DNA of 64,000 nucleotides from Phycisphaerae bacterium (GTDB lineage: Bacteria; Planctomycetota; Phycisphaerae; UBA1845), in NCBI GenBank assembly GCA_029260165.1, contig JAJDDT010000042.1, positions 62,001-126,000 of the forward strand, read 5' to 3'. The translations under genes were made by a program, and so were the position numbers. Below, one piece after another: positions 20,121 to 29,048 of this stretch. The notes under the pieces are model-generated. The model was given only the letters and a program-made list of their open reading frames with translations, was not told the DNA's origin and did no database searches. Every line of letters starts with the position of its first letter. Position 1 is the first letter of the stretch.

Positions 20121-20507
20121 TTACGCGGAAAAACTGCTCCCGCAACCGCAGGAACTCGTCGCGTTCGGATTGCTGAACACAAACCCGCGACCCATCATCC
20201 CGTCCTTGAAGTCGATCACCGTCCCCTGAAGGTACAGGAGGCTTCGCGAATCGCAGATAACATCAACGCCGTTGACGATCCAGTGCTCGTCCGTCTCCTG
20301 CATGCTCTCGGTAATGTCCAGCGAATAGCTGAATCCGCTGCAACCGCCGCCTTTCACACCGACGCGAAGATACATCGGCTTGACCGCCGTCTCCACACCG
20401 CCCGACTCGCCCGCGCCGCTGGATTCCCCACCGTCGCCCGATTCCTGCTGTTGCTTGATAATCGTCTGAACTTCCTGCGCTGCACGTTCGGTCAATTCGA
20501 TCGACAT
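20121..20507 (-). CDS. A-type iron-sulfur cluster carrier (IscA/ErpA/SufA/HesB family)
   Basis: A 128-aa Fe-S carrier that passes clusters to apo-proteins in the cytoplasm. The three ligand cysteines of the family are present: Cys56 in GGGCSGFSY and Cys120/Cys122 in SSCGCGSSF. The start was set at 20507 because AAGGAG lies 10 bases upstream; the frame extends further 5' without family similarity. A Gly/Ser/Glu-rich insertion (about residues 21-43) in the first part is unusual, as the family is normally about 107-115 aa without it. It stands alone with its own terminator. Which subfamily (IscA, ErpA or SufA) cannot be settled from sequence alone. Confidence 0.93.
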   Translation of the reverse strand: MSIELTERAAQEVQTIIKQQQESGDGGESSGAGESGGVETAVKPMYLRVGVKGGGCSGFSYSLDITESMQETDEHWIVNGVDVICDSRSLLYLQGTVIDFKDGMMGRGFVFSNPNATSSCGCGSSFSA

Positions 20508-20723
20508 CTCGACTTCGCTCCTTGCAAGGCGAACAACATCACCCACGACATCCTCTGTTACCATCCACCTCGGATGCACCCTTCATCGGGATATATAGCA
20601 CCAAATTGGTCCTTTTTCAACAACTTTCCCGACCAGACGCCCTCGCCCAACAAGCAACGACCGCCTAAACTCACAAACGGCGTCCAGACAAGCCCCCAAT
20701 CAGCAACGAGAGGCCAACACCCA

Positions 20724-21788
20724 ATGATCGAATGGTCCGAAAAAATTGACCTTTTTCTGCAAAAAGGAGCCAATCCCCGCGAAATAGGCCACCACCGCAC
20801 GATCGACAGCTTCGCAAATATCGCCGACGAGTACAACGCTGCCACAAAAGCAGGCCTCTGCGATCGCTCCCACCGCACGATTCTCGAAATCACCGGAAAC
20901 GACCGCGCCAGTTGGCTTCACAATCTCACGACCAACATTGTTCGCGAACTAAACGTCGGGGACGGAATTTACAGCTTCGCTGTAAACGTAAAGGGGCGAA
21001 TCCTGTTCGACATGAACATTCTCGTCGACACCGATCGGATTCTCCTCGACCTCGATCACCGTTGGATCAGCCAGGCCACCGAACATTTCAACAAGTACAT
21101 CATTACAGAAGACGTGAGGATGACTGACTGGACCGACCGCTCAAACCGTCTCACCGTGACAGGCGAAAACGCCTGCGGAATCCTCGAAAACCTTGCGAAT
21201 GCCAATCTCACCGCCGTCGCTCAATTGCAAATCTGTCACATGCAGATCGCAGGCCGGGAGGTTCTGCTGTTCAAACATGACGACATTGGGATACCAGCCT
21301 GCGACCTGATTATCCCACGCGACGGCGTTTCATGCGTTTGGGACGCGATCATCGCCGCGGATGCAACCCCGGTCGGATACACCGCGATCGATACCCTCCG
21401 CATCGAAAACGGGATTCCCTGGCCCATTTCGGAAATCCACGACGACGTTCTCCCCGCAGAAACAGGCCAATGCGACCGCGCGGTCAGCTATCGAAAAGGT
21501 TGCTACCTGGGCCAGGAGATCATCGAACGCATGCGCACCCGAAACGTGCAAGCCAAAAAGCTCGTGATGATCGCCTGTGACGCAACCCCCGAAAAATGCG
21601 TGAACGCCATCATCGAATTCAAAGGCCAACCCGTCGGAACCGTGACCAGCGCGTGTGCATCACCCGCCCGGGGAAAAACGATAGCGCTGGGCTACGTCCG
21701 TGCGGAGTTGGCAGAGGTTAATCGTGAACTGACCCTGGGATCGTGTCCCGTCACCATCCTCGAACCCCCGAATCGTCCCGATCACTAG
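20724..21788 (+). CDS. ygfZ: YgfZ/GcvT-family folate-binding protein
   Basis: A 354-aa protein of the COG0354 family related to the aminomethyltransferase GcvT. In other bacteria YgfZ uses tetrahydrofolate to help maintain Fe-S enzymes such as MiaB. The diagnostic motif KGCYLGQE (about residues 257-264) is intact, including the redox Cys. The N-terminal fold includes DRASWLHNLTTN and FAVNVKGRILFDM, typical of the family. It lies next to an A-type Fe-S carrier in divergent orientation, which fits a shared Fe-S role. ATG 20724 follows a modest purine-rich stretch (GAGAGG). The frame is open further upstream but loses similarity. Confidence 0.9.
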   Translation: MIEWSEKIDLFLQKGANPREIGHHRTIDSFANIADEYNAATKAGLCDRSHRTILEITGNDRASWLHNLTTNIVRELNVGDGIYSFAVNVKGRILFDMNILVDTDRILLDLDHRWISQATEHFNKYIITEDVRMTDWTDRSNRLTVTGENACGILENLANANLTAVAQLQICHMQIAGREVLLFKHDDIGIPACDLIIPRDGVSCVWDAIIAADATPVGYTAIDTLRIENGIPWPISEIHDDVLPAETGQCDRAVSYRKGCYLGQEIIERMRTRNVQAKKLVMIACDATPEKCVNAIIEFKGQPVGTVTSACASPARGKTIALGYVRAELAEVNRELTLGSCPVTILEPPNRPDH

Positions 21789-22327
21789 AGGTTTTCAGGC
21801 CGGTTGGTGATGGCTTCAGTCCTGGGGGGAGCCAAATCAACGTTCGCTCATTATCCGTGAACGCCTCGATTAGTTCGAGTCCACGACGCGCGACACCCGT
21901 GCAGGTCGGGCACCGCCCGACAACCCACCATCCAACCTTGTCGATCAATCCGGTCTCCCGTGGGTCGGGCAACGCCCGACGATCCAACATTCGCGACATG
22001 AGCGTCGGGCAATGCCCGATCTACTCGGCGGTCCCTTGTTTTTCTTGGTTTTTCTAGTTTTTCACAGGCCTGTTCGCATTTGACCCAATTTTGCGAACTG
22101 AGTTCGCTTTCCTTCCAGAAGCGTAACACGGAGCGAATCGACGCTCAAGCCCTATCGCGGTAGGTCGAATTGCCATTTCGCCGCCCCGGTGTACCATGAC
22201 GGCTCGACGGGCTGAGTTCGCACTTCCATGCGGATTGCGAACTCGTCGATCAAGTTGTTGCTTTATCGGCAGCCTCTTCATTTTGCCGCATTACATCATG
22301 GCCGCCCGACCGTTCTGTAATTGCTCG
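21789..22327. other. Intergenic region with hairpin repeats, no gene seen
   Basis: 539 bases between convergent genes. Only the GTCGGGC/GCCCGAC hairpin repeats (21905-22031) stand out. The rest includes a T-rich stretch (22036-22063) that could follow a terminator hairpin. I found no coding frame with protein-like character and no tRNA-like cloverleaf. Confidence 0.6.
21905..22031. repeat. REP-like intergenic hairpin cluster, copy A
   Basis: Three short palindromes of the form GTCGGGC-NNN-GCCCGA(C/T) lie at 21905-21921, 21964-21980 and 22004-22020. The last 55 bases (21977-22031) recur at 23006-23060 with five mismatches. The hairpins follow the ygfZ-like stop and could also act as 3'-end structures. 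The pattern resembles repetitive extragenic palindromes. Confidence 0.75.
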
Positions 22328-22822
22328 CTATCTGACCATTTCACGGCCAAAGCTAATTCCGCCCCGCAGATTAAGCTCTAGTTTCTGTTGTAAAATGAGT
22401 TGAGGAGCCTTGCGAACGTATTGTTCAAACCCAATCGACGTCACACTGATTAGCCCTTCCTGACATTCGATGTCCCAGGCCCATTCCAAGGCCGCACCAA
22501 TGTGTTTGGCATTCCTGGGTCGCTTGGGATTCTCCCGCCTAACGTCAACAATCTCCAGATCACCCATCGAGTCCAGATCGAACTTCAAGTCATGGATGTT
22601 CTTGAATACCATCGTGCATGGGGACACCCAGAATCTGAAGTAGGTACCCCCGTTGTCTGGCTTGACCCACTCAAAAACATAGTCGAGATCAATCCAAAGC
22701 TCGAAGTCCTCGGGACGGAAGGCAACCGCGAAAACGTGTGAGTCATGCCAGCCCATTTGTTCAAAATCGGCAGTGGTCCAAATCTCTTTTTCAAGTCCGT
22801 AATCCATAGCAATTGGCCCCAT
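22328..22822 (-). CDS. Hypothetical protein with a WHDS motif
   Basis: A 164-aa soluble protein with no signal peptide. Features: MGWHDSHVFAVAF near residue 23, then alternating strands with many aromatic and acidic residues (LWIDLDYVFEW, YFRFWVSPCTMVFKNI). This WHD-start, beta-rich layout matches a widespread family of uncharacterised bacterial proteins, some found near toxin-immunity loci, but I cannot name it. An internal ATG at 22807 is an alternative start. It is flanked on both sides by the REP-like repeat and has a less GC-rich codon choice than its neighbours, so recent acquisition is possible. Confidence 0.75.
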   Translation of the reverse strand: MGPIAMDYGLEKEIWTTADFEQMGWHDSHVFAVAFRPEDFELWIDLDYVFEWVKPDNGGTYFRFWVSPCTMVFKNIHDLKFDLDSMGDLEIVDVRRENPKRPRNAKHIGAALEWAWDIECQEGLISVTSIGFEQYVRKAPQLILQQKLELNLRGGISFGREMVR

Positions 22823-23237
22823 TGACGCACCAACCTCGGTCTACCTGTCGATCTCGATACCGAACAACGTGGTGAACGGAAATCTGCCGACGTCCAAGCA
22901 GCCACGATACCCTAATCACAAATCGCCTGCTGCTGAACACGCGAGTGGTTCGCCTTCCTTGGTGGAATGCGAATTCCGGATCAGCCGAGTAGGTTGGGCA
23001 CCGACCGACGATCCAACATTTGCGACATGAACGTCGGGCAATGCCAGACCTACTCGGCTGGTCCGGCCGCTCCACTTCGCACCCACAGGGCCGTCGAAAA
23101 TGTCAATCTGCCCGTCAAACACGCTCTGCGAATAATCCATTGCAGCGCCAACCACAGCAACATCGCCGTCCATCACGGCTGACAGGCCGGTTCGCAAACA
23201 GCCTTTTTTCGTTGCACACCTCGCTACCGAACCCGGC
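22823..23237. other. Intergenic region with REP-like repeat, no gene seen
   Basis: 415 bases between two minus-strand genes. It holds one palindromic repeat copy (22982-23060). Short frames here are in repeat sequence or lack protein character. Confidence 0.55.
22982..23060. repeat. REP-like composite palindrome, copy B
   Basis: A perfect 13-base inverted repeat (CAGCCGAGTAGGT at 22982-22994; ACCTACTCGGCTG at 23048-23060) encloses a core shared with copy A (23006-23060 against 21977-22031, 50 of 55 bases identical). The whole element could fold into one long hairpin. Confidence 0.8.
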
Positions 23238-24158
23238 TTAGTCCAGCCCGTATCGATGGTCCTCAGCCTGTTGACGTTGGGTGGCTTCCTGGAGGGCGCG
23301 TTTCTCATTGTCGGACAGCGAAGTCAACCCCGAAATGCTCACCTTTGTCAGGATGCGGTCGATCAGTTCAGCGTCCTGTCGCCTCTGAACGACGCGCTCC
23401 TTGAATCCGACTTGTCGTCCCTTGGCGGTGCGTTTGAAGGGGATCGCCCTCGCGATTGGCGGCATCATGCCCCAGCGTTGCTGCCCATGACGAACCCACC
23501 AGTATCCGAAAACAAGACCCACAAGGTGACAGGCATCACCGCCGGCGTTGGAACCGCGATGGTAGAGGTTGTACGCATACCACACGCCGAAGACGAGGGC
23601 GGCTGTTCGGATGTTGACCGGAAACAGAAAATAGACGAGCACCTTTGCCTGGGGAAACAGGACGGCGGCTGCGCCCAGCAAACCGAGGATGCAACCCGAT
23701 GCACCGACGGCGGGATGATTCGGCAACCAGTTGACGACGTTCAGACCCAGGTAGAATATGTTGCCGAGGAAACCCGAGACGGTATAGAAAATGAAGAACC
23801 GTTTCGGTCCCCATGTTCGTTCGATCGCGGGCCCCAGGAAGTACAACCCGAGCATGTTAACGAAAAGGTGCATCCCGCCGGCGTGCAGGTACTCACTGGT
23901 AATTAGTCGCCAGATTTGTCCGCGCAGCACATGGGGCGTGCTCATTTCGAGCCAGTTGTGAATCGGGCTTTGGACATCGATGTAGCGTCCGACCTGCACT
24001 TCAACACGCGTCATCATCGCAATAATGTGAATCAATACGTTGGCACCGATCAGGATGAATGCGACGGACCGAAAGCGCGACGCCCCCGACTGCCTCATCA
24101 TCGTCCGGACGACGCCGAACGGCTGTTTTTGCGCGTAATCTCGATCCTGCCAGCCCAT
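23238..24158 (-). CDS. Rhomboid-family intramembrane serine protease
   Basis: A 306-aa polytopic membrane protease that cuts substrates inside the membrane. The catalytic Ser154 lies in VGASGCILGL and His211 in GGDACHLVG. The family's HLFVNMLGLYFLG helix is present near residue 97. GASGC is a variant of the common GASGA. About six helices lie between residues 32 and 220. The soluble C-terminal tail (about 225-306) ends in DRILTKVSISGLTSLSDNEKRAL, a short motif seen on some bacterial rhomboids. The start lies one base after the NUDIX stop, so the two genes form an operon. Confidence 0.93.
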   Translation of the reverse strand: MGWQDRDYAQKQPFGVVRTMMRQSGASRFRSVAFILIGANVLIHIIAMMTRVEVQVGRYIDVQSPIHNWLEMSTPHVLRGQIWRLITSEYLHAGGMHLFVNMLGLYFLGPAIERTWGPKRFFIFYTVSGFLGNIFYLGLNVVNWLPNHPAVGASGCILGLLGAAAVLFPQAKVLVYFLFPVNIRTAALVFGVWYAYNLYHRGSNAGGDACHLVGLVFGYWWVRHGQQRWGMMPPIARAIPFKRTAKGRQVGFKERVVQRRQDAELIDRILTKVSISGLTSLSDNEKRALQEATQRQQAEDHRYGLD

Positions 24159-24159
24159 G

Positions 24160-24669
24160 TCAGCCCTTTTTTCTCAGTAGATAACAACCCAAAATCGCCA
24201 GCGTTTTGGCATCACGGATTTGGTTTTGATCCATCGCATCGCGAATCTGATCCCACGTCATGATCTCGACGCGGATGCGTTCGGTCGAGTCGAGGCGCTC
24301 GCCTTCGGTCAGGTCGCCGGCGACAAACGTGTGGATGTATTCGTTGCAGAAACCGGGCGTGGTGTAGAAATCGATGAACGGCTCGATCGTTCCGCACTTG
24401 TAGCCCGTTTCCTCCTCAAGCTCGCGGATGGCGGTTTCGATCGGTTTTTCGTCGGGTTCCATCGTACCTGCCGGCAGTTCGATCAGTTCCTCGCCCGTCG
24501 CACGACGAAAATGGTGCAGAATCGCGATCCGGTCCTCGTCCAGAATCGGGAGAATAACGACGGCACCGGGGTGAATAACAACCTCGCGGACCACGGTTCC
24601 ACGGTCGGCTTCCTGGTATTCCCGGCGTTCAACGGAGATTATTTTGCCCTTGAGCAGGGTTTCAGCCAT
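24160..24669 (-). CDS. NUDIX hydrolase, ADP-ribose pyrophosphatase-like
   Basis: A 169-aa cytoplasmic pyrophosphatase of the ADP-ribose/NDP-sugar type. The Nudix box is complete: Gly68, Glu74, Arg82, Glu83, Glu85-Glu87 and Gly89 fit GX5EX7REUXEEXGU. The upstream ELIELPAG is typical of the NudF/ADPRase group. It is the first gene of a two-gene unit with the rhomboid protease and is divergent from dxr. The substrate is predicted from family likeness only. Confidence 0.92.
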   Translation of the reverse strand: MAETLLKGKIISVERREYQEADRGTVVREVVIHPGAVVILPILDEDRIAILHHFRRATGEELIELPAGTMEPDEKPIETAIRELEEETGYKCGTIEPFIDFYTTPGFCNEYIHTFVAGDLTEGERLDSTERIRVEIMTWDQIRDAMDQNQIRDAKTLAILGCYLLRKKG

Positions 24670-24849
24670 GATCGGTTTTTCAATCCCTCATCTGTCCCGA
24701 CGCTGTCCTGGCACGCACGAGCAGTTGCCGTCGTGATTATAGGTGTGCATTTTGCCCCCGCAAACACAGTTCTGTTCTTGTTTGTCCGGGTGCGTGAGCA
24801 TACGATACCGCGGTGGCGGGGGAACGCTTCGCGATTTTCTGACAATCCC

Positions 24850-26004
24850 ATGCACAAACAACGCGTCGTCATCCTGGGTTCCACGGGTTCCATCGGCCAA
24901 AACACGCTGGTCGTGCTGGACGGATTGCGCGATCGGTTCGACGTCGTGGGATTGGCGGCGGGGACGCGTTGGGAGATGTTGGCGAAACAATCGCGGAAGT
25001 GGTCGTGTGAGGCGGTCGCGTTGAGCGATGCGTCGTCGTCGGACGATTTGAAGGGTGCGGTTTCGTCGGATTTACAAGTTCTGACAGGTTCGGACGCAAT
25101 GGTTGAGCTGATCGACCGAATCGAGTGTGACGTCGTCATTGTGGCGGTGGTCGGAGCCGCCGGTTTGCCTGCGACGATGCGTGCGGCTGGTTTGGGCAAG
25201 CGGATCGGGATTGCAAACAAGGAATCGCTGGTGGTGGCTGGCCCGCTTCTGACGCAGTTGGCGGCTGATTCGGGTGCAACCCTGATTCCGATCGATAGCG
25301 AGCATTCCGCCATTTTTCAGGCGATGCACGCCGGTCGGCGGGAGGATGTGCGAAGAGTCGTGTTGACGGCGTCCGGGGGTCCGTTTCGGACCTGGCCTGC
25401 GGATAAAATTGCCAGTGCAACTCTTAAAGAGGCACTGAATCATCCAACGTGGGACATGGGGCCTAAGATTACGATTGATTCAGCCACGATGATGAACAAG
25501 GCGTTGGAAATTGTGGAGGCACGGTGGCTTTTCGGGTTGGATCATGACGAAATTGATGTGATTGTTCATCCTGAGTCGATTATTCATTCAATGGTCGAGT
25601 TTCGGGACGGGTCGGTGATGGCTCAGCTTGGCACGCCTGACATGAAGACGCCGATTCAGTATGCGTTGACCTATCCGGAGCGGTTGGCGTGTCCATCGGA
25701 GCGGTTGGATTTTCAAACGCTGGGGCGGATGAGTTTTGAGCCTCCGGATGTCGAGCGATTTCCGGCGCTCAGGCTGGGATATTCCGTGGCGGAACGGGGT
25801 GGGACTGCGGGCGCTGTGTTTAACGCAGCCAACGAGTCGGCGGTTCGGTTGTTTCGGGATGAAGCGATTGGTTTTTGTGATATTGTGAGCACGGTCGAGC
25901 GTGTGCTCGATCGTCATTCGTTTGTGGCGACTCCGACGTTTGCCGAATTGATGGATGCGGACGCCTGGGCCCGCGACGAGGTTCTTCGATGTACGACATG
26001 TTAG
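24850..26004 (+). CDS. dxr: 1-deoxy-D-xylulose 5-phosphate reductoisomerase
   Basis: Converts DXP to 2-C-methyl-D-erythritol 4-phosphate with NADPH, the first committed step of the MEP isoprenoid pathway. Motifs in order: ILGSTGSIGQNTL (NADPH binding), IGIANKESLVVAG, PIDSEHSAIFQ (metal and substrate), LTASGGPFR, HPTWDMGPKITIDSATMMNK and VHPESIIHSMVEF. The length of 384 aa is normal. ATG 24850 begins exactly at the family N-terminus; the long open frame upstream is not homologous. The 3' end overlaps rseP by 16 bases. The dxr-rseP order is common in bacteria. Confidence 0.97.
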   Translation: MHKQRVVILGSTGSIGQNTLVVLDGLRDRFDVVGLAAGTRWEMLAKQSRKWSCEAVALSDASSSDDLKGAVSSDLQVLTGSDAMVELIDRIECDVVIVAVVGAAGLPATMRAAGLGKRIGIANKESLVVAGPLLTQLAADSGATLIPIDSEHSAIFQAMHAGRREDVRRVVLTASGGPFRTWPADKIASATLKEALNHPTWDMGPKITIDSATMMNKALEIVEARWLFGLDHDEIDVIVHPESIIHSMVEFRDGSVMAQLGTPDMKTPIQYALTYPERLACPSERLDFQTLGRMSFEPPDVERFPALRLGYSVAERGGTAGAVFNAANESAVRLFRDEAIGFCDIVSTVERVLDRHSFVATPTFAELMDADAWARDEVLRCTTC

Positions 26005-28298
26005 GGACGATTTCAGCTATGGATGGGTCTGCGACTCTTTTGGGGCAATCTGCGATTCTGTCGATATGGAGCGGGGTTTGGCCTTACCTGATGATTTTTG
26101 CCGGTTTCAGCGCGGTCATTTTTGTGCACGAACTGGGGCACTTCATGGCGGCCAAGTGGGCGGGCGTGAAGGTGGAGCGTTTTGCGATCGGTTTCTTTTC
26201 CGAGGTCGTCGGATTCACGATCGGGGAGACGCGGTATTCGTTCAACATTCTGCCCCTGGGCGGGTATGTGAAAATGATGGGCCAGGAGGATTTCGACGAC
26301 AAGTCGGAGGAGCTGAAATTCAACGATGACCCCCGTTCGTTTACAAACAAACCCGTCTACAAGCGGATGATCATCGTGTCGGCTGGGGTAATCATGAACA
26401 TCTTTTTCGCGGCTTTTCTGTTCGTGATTGTGTTTATGAATGGCAAGGAGGAGCGATCGACGACGATCGGGACGGTCGTGCCCGGGACGCCGGCGTCTCA
26501 TGGCGGGTTGCAGCCTGGGGATATTATCAGGCGGATCAACGACAAGGACATCCGTTCGCACCAGGAGGTTCAGTTTGCGGTGACGTTGTCGGATCCGCAT
26601 CGGGCGTTGAACATTTTGATTGATCGTGATGGAACGGAACGGATGATCGAGGTTCATCCCGAGCCTGACGATCACGAGAATCTTTTGAAAATCGGGATCG
26701 CACCAGCCACGACAAATGACGTAATTCTTCCTGTCGGGCAGGATTTTGATCCCAGGAATCCGACGCATCTGCAGAGTGGTGACAGGATTGTCGCGTTGGA
26801 GGGCAGGGAGATCGACCCGGACACCCGCGGTGGGATCGAGTGGAAGTTGCGAACGGCTGACGGTTCGCCGACGAAGGTGACTGCTGAACGGCAGGATCCG
26901 GATGCACCGGACGAAACGACGACGGTTGAAAACGTTCTGGTGTTCAACTCGATGTTCCTTCAGGCGAGCGATCCTTTGGAAATGCCTGCCTCGCGAAATC
27001 TGTTGGGACTGACCCCGCCGGTGCGTGTTTTTTCGGTGTCGCCGAAGGGTCGGGCGGAGCTTGCGGGTATCAAGCGCGGGGACGTGATTATTCGGCTTGG
27101 TGCGCATGAATACCCGACGGCAGAGCAGATAGCCGAGGCGGTGCGGGACAGCAGGAAACTGCCCGATCCCGAAAAGGTCGGGACGCTTCGCGGTCGAATT
27201 TATCATCGCTTCTCGTGGAATCCGGAGACGGACATTCCGGTGCGCGTGTTGCGCAACGGGAAGAAACTGTCGCTCGTCCTGCGTCCCAAAATCGACGGAG
27301 AGAAGCGTCCCTCGAACGGGATGCAGCTTGGTGGGATCGCAGATGGGACGCTTCGTGTCGCGGGAATTCATGAGAAGATTCATGGGCGCGTGTCGCCTGC
27401 TGCGGCGGCAGGGATTGGGGTCGGATCGTTGATCGTCGCCGTCAACGGTGATCCGGTTCGGACCTGGCGTGACCTTGCGGAGAGGTTTCAATCTCTTGCG
27501 GGCACGACGGTGAAACTTGATTATCTTGATTCTGATGACCGGAGTTCGTCGTGTGATTTTCGCATTCCGGAATCGCCGTTGATCCGACTTGGGTTGACCA
27601 CGCTTGGGAAAATTGAGTCGGTTGATGGTGAACGGTCGGTGATGGTGGATACGAAATCGCGACGCAAGCGTGTCTCGGTAAATCATCCGGAGGGGTTTTA
27701 TGTTGCGCTGAGTCGAAAACTCGCGGATGGGGACGCCGCACCAACAACCGTCGAGGTCGAATATCGGGAGAAGCCCTGGTCGGAGATAAAAACGGGGACG
27801 CTCGATATCACTTCCGGCAGCATTGACCCGTGGGTTTATCGCATCATGCATTACCCGGTCGTGGTGATGCGTGAAAAGCGTGTGCTGCTCAAGGCTGAGG
27901 GTCCGTTGGACGCTCTTTCGATCGGCGTGAGGAAGACCGGTTACTTCATCATGCAGGTTTACACGATGATGGAGCGGATGATTGTCTCCCGCAGCGTTGG
28001 CGTGAAGCACCTGTCAGGTCCCGTGGGGATCGTGAAAATGGGTGGTGAGGTAGCCAAAACGGGTTTCAACCACATGCTGTTCTTTTTGGCCATGATTTCT
28101 GCTAACCTTGCGGTGATCAATTTTCTGCCGTTGCCGATTGTCGATGGTGGGTTGATGGTTTTCCTGATTGTTGAGAAGATCAAGGGGTCCCCGGTGAGCC
28201 TGCAGGTTCAGGTGGCGACGCAGGTCGTTGGGTTGTTTCTGCTTGGGGCAGCTTTTCTGTTCGTCACGTTTCAGGACGTGATTCGTTTGGCGGGGTAA
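25989..28298 (+). CDS. rseP: RseP-like site-2 zinc metalloprotease with extra PDZ modules
   Basis: An inner-membrane M50 protease that cleaves membrane-anchored anti-sigma factors or signal peptide remnants. The zinc motif HELGH is at residues 47-51, in the first membrane helix. The second active-site segment (INFLPLPIVDGG) is near the C-terminus, followed by a last helix. At 769 aa it is far longer than E. coli RseP (450 aa). The added length is in the periplasmic part, where I see at least three PDZ-like blocks (GGLQPGDII, ELAGIKRGDVII, AAGIGVGSLIVAVNGDPV). Starts at codons 4 or 11 are possible; ATG 25989 overlaps dxr. Confidence 0.95.
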   Translation: MYDMLGTISAMDGSATLLGQSAILSIWSGVWPYLMIFAGFSAVIFVHELGHFMAAKWAGVKVERFAIGFFSEVVGFTIGETRYSFNILPLGGYVKMMGQEDFDDKSEELKFNDDPRSFTNKPVYKRMIIVSAGVIMNIFFAAFLFVIVFMNGKEERSTTIGTVVPGTPASHGGLQPGDIIRRINDKDIRSHQEVQFAVTLSDPHRALNILIDRDGTERMIEVHPEPDDHENLLKIGIAPATTNDVILPVGQDFDPRNPTHLQSGDRIVALEGREIDPDTRGGIEWKLRTADGSPTKVTAERQDPDAPDETTTVENVLVFNSMFLQASDPLEMPASRNLLGLTPPVRVFSVSPKGRAELAGIKRGDVIIRLGAHEYPTAEQIAEAVRDSRKLPDPEKVGTLRGRIYHRFSWNPETDIPVRVLRNGKKLSLVLRPKIDGEKRPSNGMQLGGIADGTLRVAGIHEKIHGRVSPAAAAGIGVGSLIVAVNGDPVRTWRDLAERFQSLAGTTVKLDYLDSDDRSSSCDFRIPESPLIRLGLTTLGKIESVDGERSVMVDTKSRRKRVSVNHPEGFYVALSRKLADGDAAPTTVEVEYREKPWSEIKTGTLDITSGSIDPWVYRIMHYPVVVMREKRVLLKAEGPLDALSIGVRKTGYFIMQVYTMMERMIVSRSVGVKHLSGPVGIVKMGGEVAKTGFNHMLFFLAMISANLAVINFLPLPIVDGGLMVFLIVEKIKGSPVSLQVQVATQVVGLFLLGAAFLFVTFQDVIRLAG

Positions 28299-28336
28299 AA
28301 GTGGGTGACAGTCCATTCGTATATTGCAAGGACGAT

Positions 28337-29047
28337 ATGAAGCTACAACTAATGATTGAACTGGAGGGGGCCGTCGCGGATGTCATGGCGGTCTACTGGA
28401 AAGCGTACACGCATGCGACCGACGAGCTTGGGTTGGCAAGGACGGACCAGAACGTGTTCCGGCGTGTCCTGCGGCAGGGTCATCCGATCGGTGCGACGAT
28501 TCGCGGAGCCAGGCCTGACAAAATCGCAGCGTTTCAAAAGCTGTTTCAGGAGACTCTTGAAGCGGATGAGACCGTGGGTGAGATGGTCGTTCAGGACGAA
28601 ATCCGGGCGGCGTTGTCGCGGCTTCGTGATTTTGGGGAATGCAATCTGGTCACATGCGGGTCCAACAAGGGAGCAAGGCAGCGTTGGCTTGACGAGCATG
28701 ATTTGTCGATCATGTTCACGCGCATGGCGGTCCTGGCTGCGGCGCGCGATCGTCGCGCTGTAACGATGCAGGGATTGCTCGAGGATGGTTGTCAGGCGTT
28801 GGTGGTGGCATCCTCGCCGACGGTGGTCGCGACCGGATGCAGTTGCGATATGGTGACGGTGGGGATCGCCGGGGGCGTTGCAACGTCGCAAAAACTGACC
28901 CAGGCTGGCGCGACGCACATTTTCGCAGACCTTGGTGATATTGTGGCTGACCTGGAAAAGGGTGGTTCGACGCTGTTGCAGTGCGGGTTGCCACCGGGGG
29001 CGGTTCGCAGGGACTGGTCTGTTTCCACGAATGTACGCAGGTTCTGA
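28337..29047 (+). CDS. HAD-superfamily-like protein lacking catalytic aspartates
   Basis: A 236-aa soluble protein whose layout follows phosphoglycolate phosphatase-type HAD enzymes: motif I at the N-terminus, a helical cap, VTCGSNKG as motif II, and a C-terminal AGATHIFADLGDIVADL typical of the PGP group. Motif I reads IELEGAVADV instead of DxDGTxxD, and the motif IV aspartates are absent (VVASSPTVV), so hydrolase activity is unlikely. AAGGA precedes ATG 28337; GTG 28301 is an alternative start. It lies 38 bases after rseP and one base before the next gene, so it is probably co-transcribed. Confidence 0.7.
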   Translation: MKLQLMIELEGAVADVMAVYWKAYTHATDELGLARTDQNVFRRVLRQGHPIGATIRGARPDKIAAFQKLFQETLEADETVGEMVVQDEIRAALSRLRDFGECNLVTCGSNKGARQRWLDEHDLSIMFTRMAVLAAARDRRAVTMQGLLEDGCQALVVASSPTVVATGCSCDMVTVGIAGGVATSQKLTQAGATHIFADLGDIVADLEKGGSTLLQCGLPPGAVRRDWSVSTNVRRF

Positions 29048-29048
29048 T

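Noticed and set aside
22196-22381. 61-aa plus-strand frame in the repeat region
   Set aside because: No start signal, and it runs into the WHDS gene on the other strand.
26013-28010. 665-codon minus-strand frame opposite rseP
   Set aside because: Arg/His-rich shadow of a secure M50 protease.
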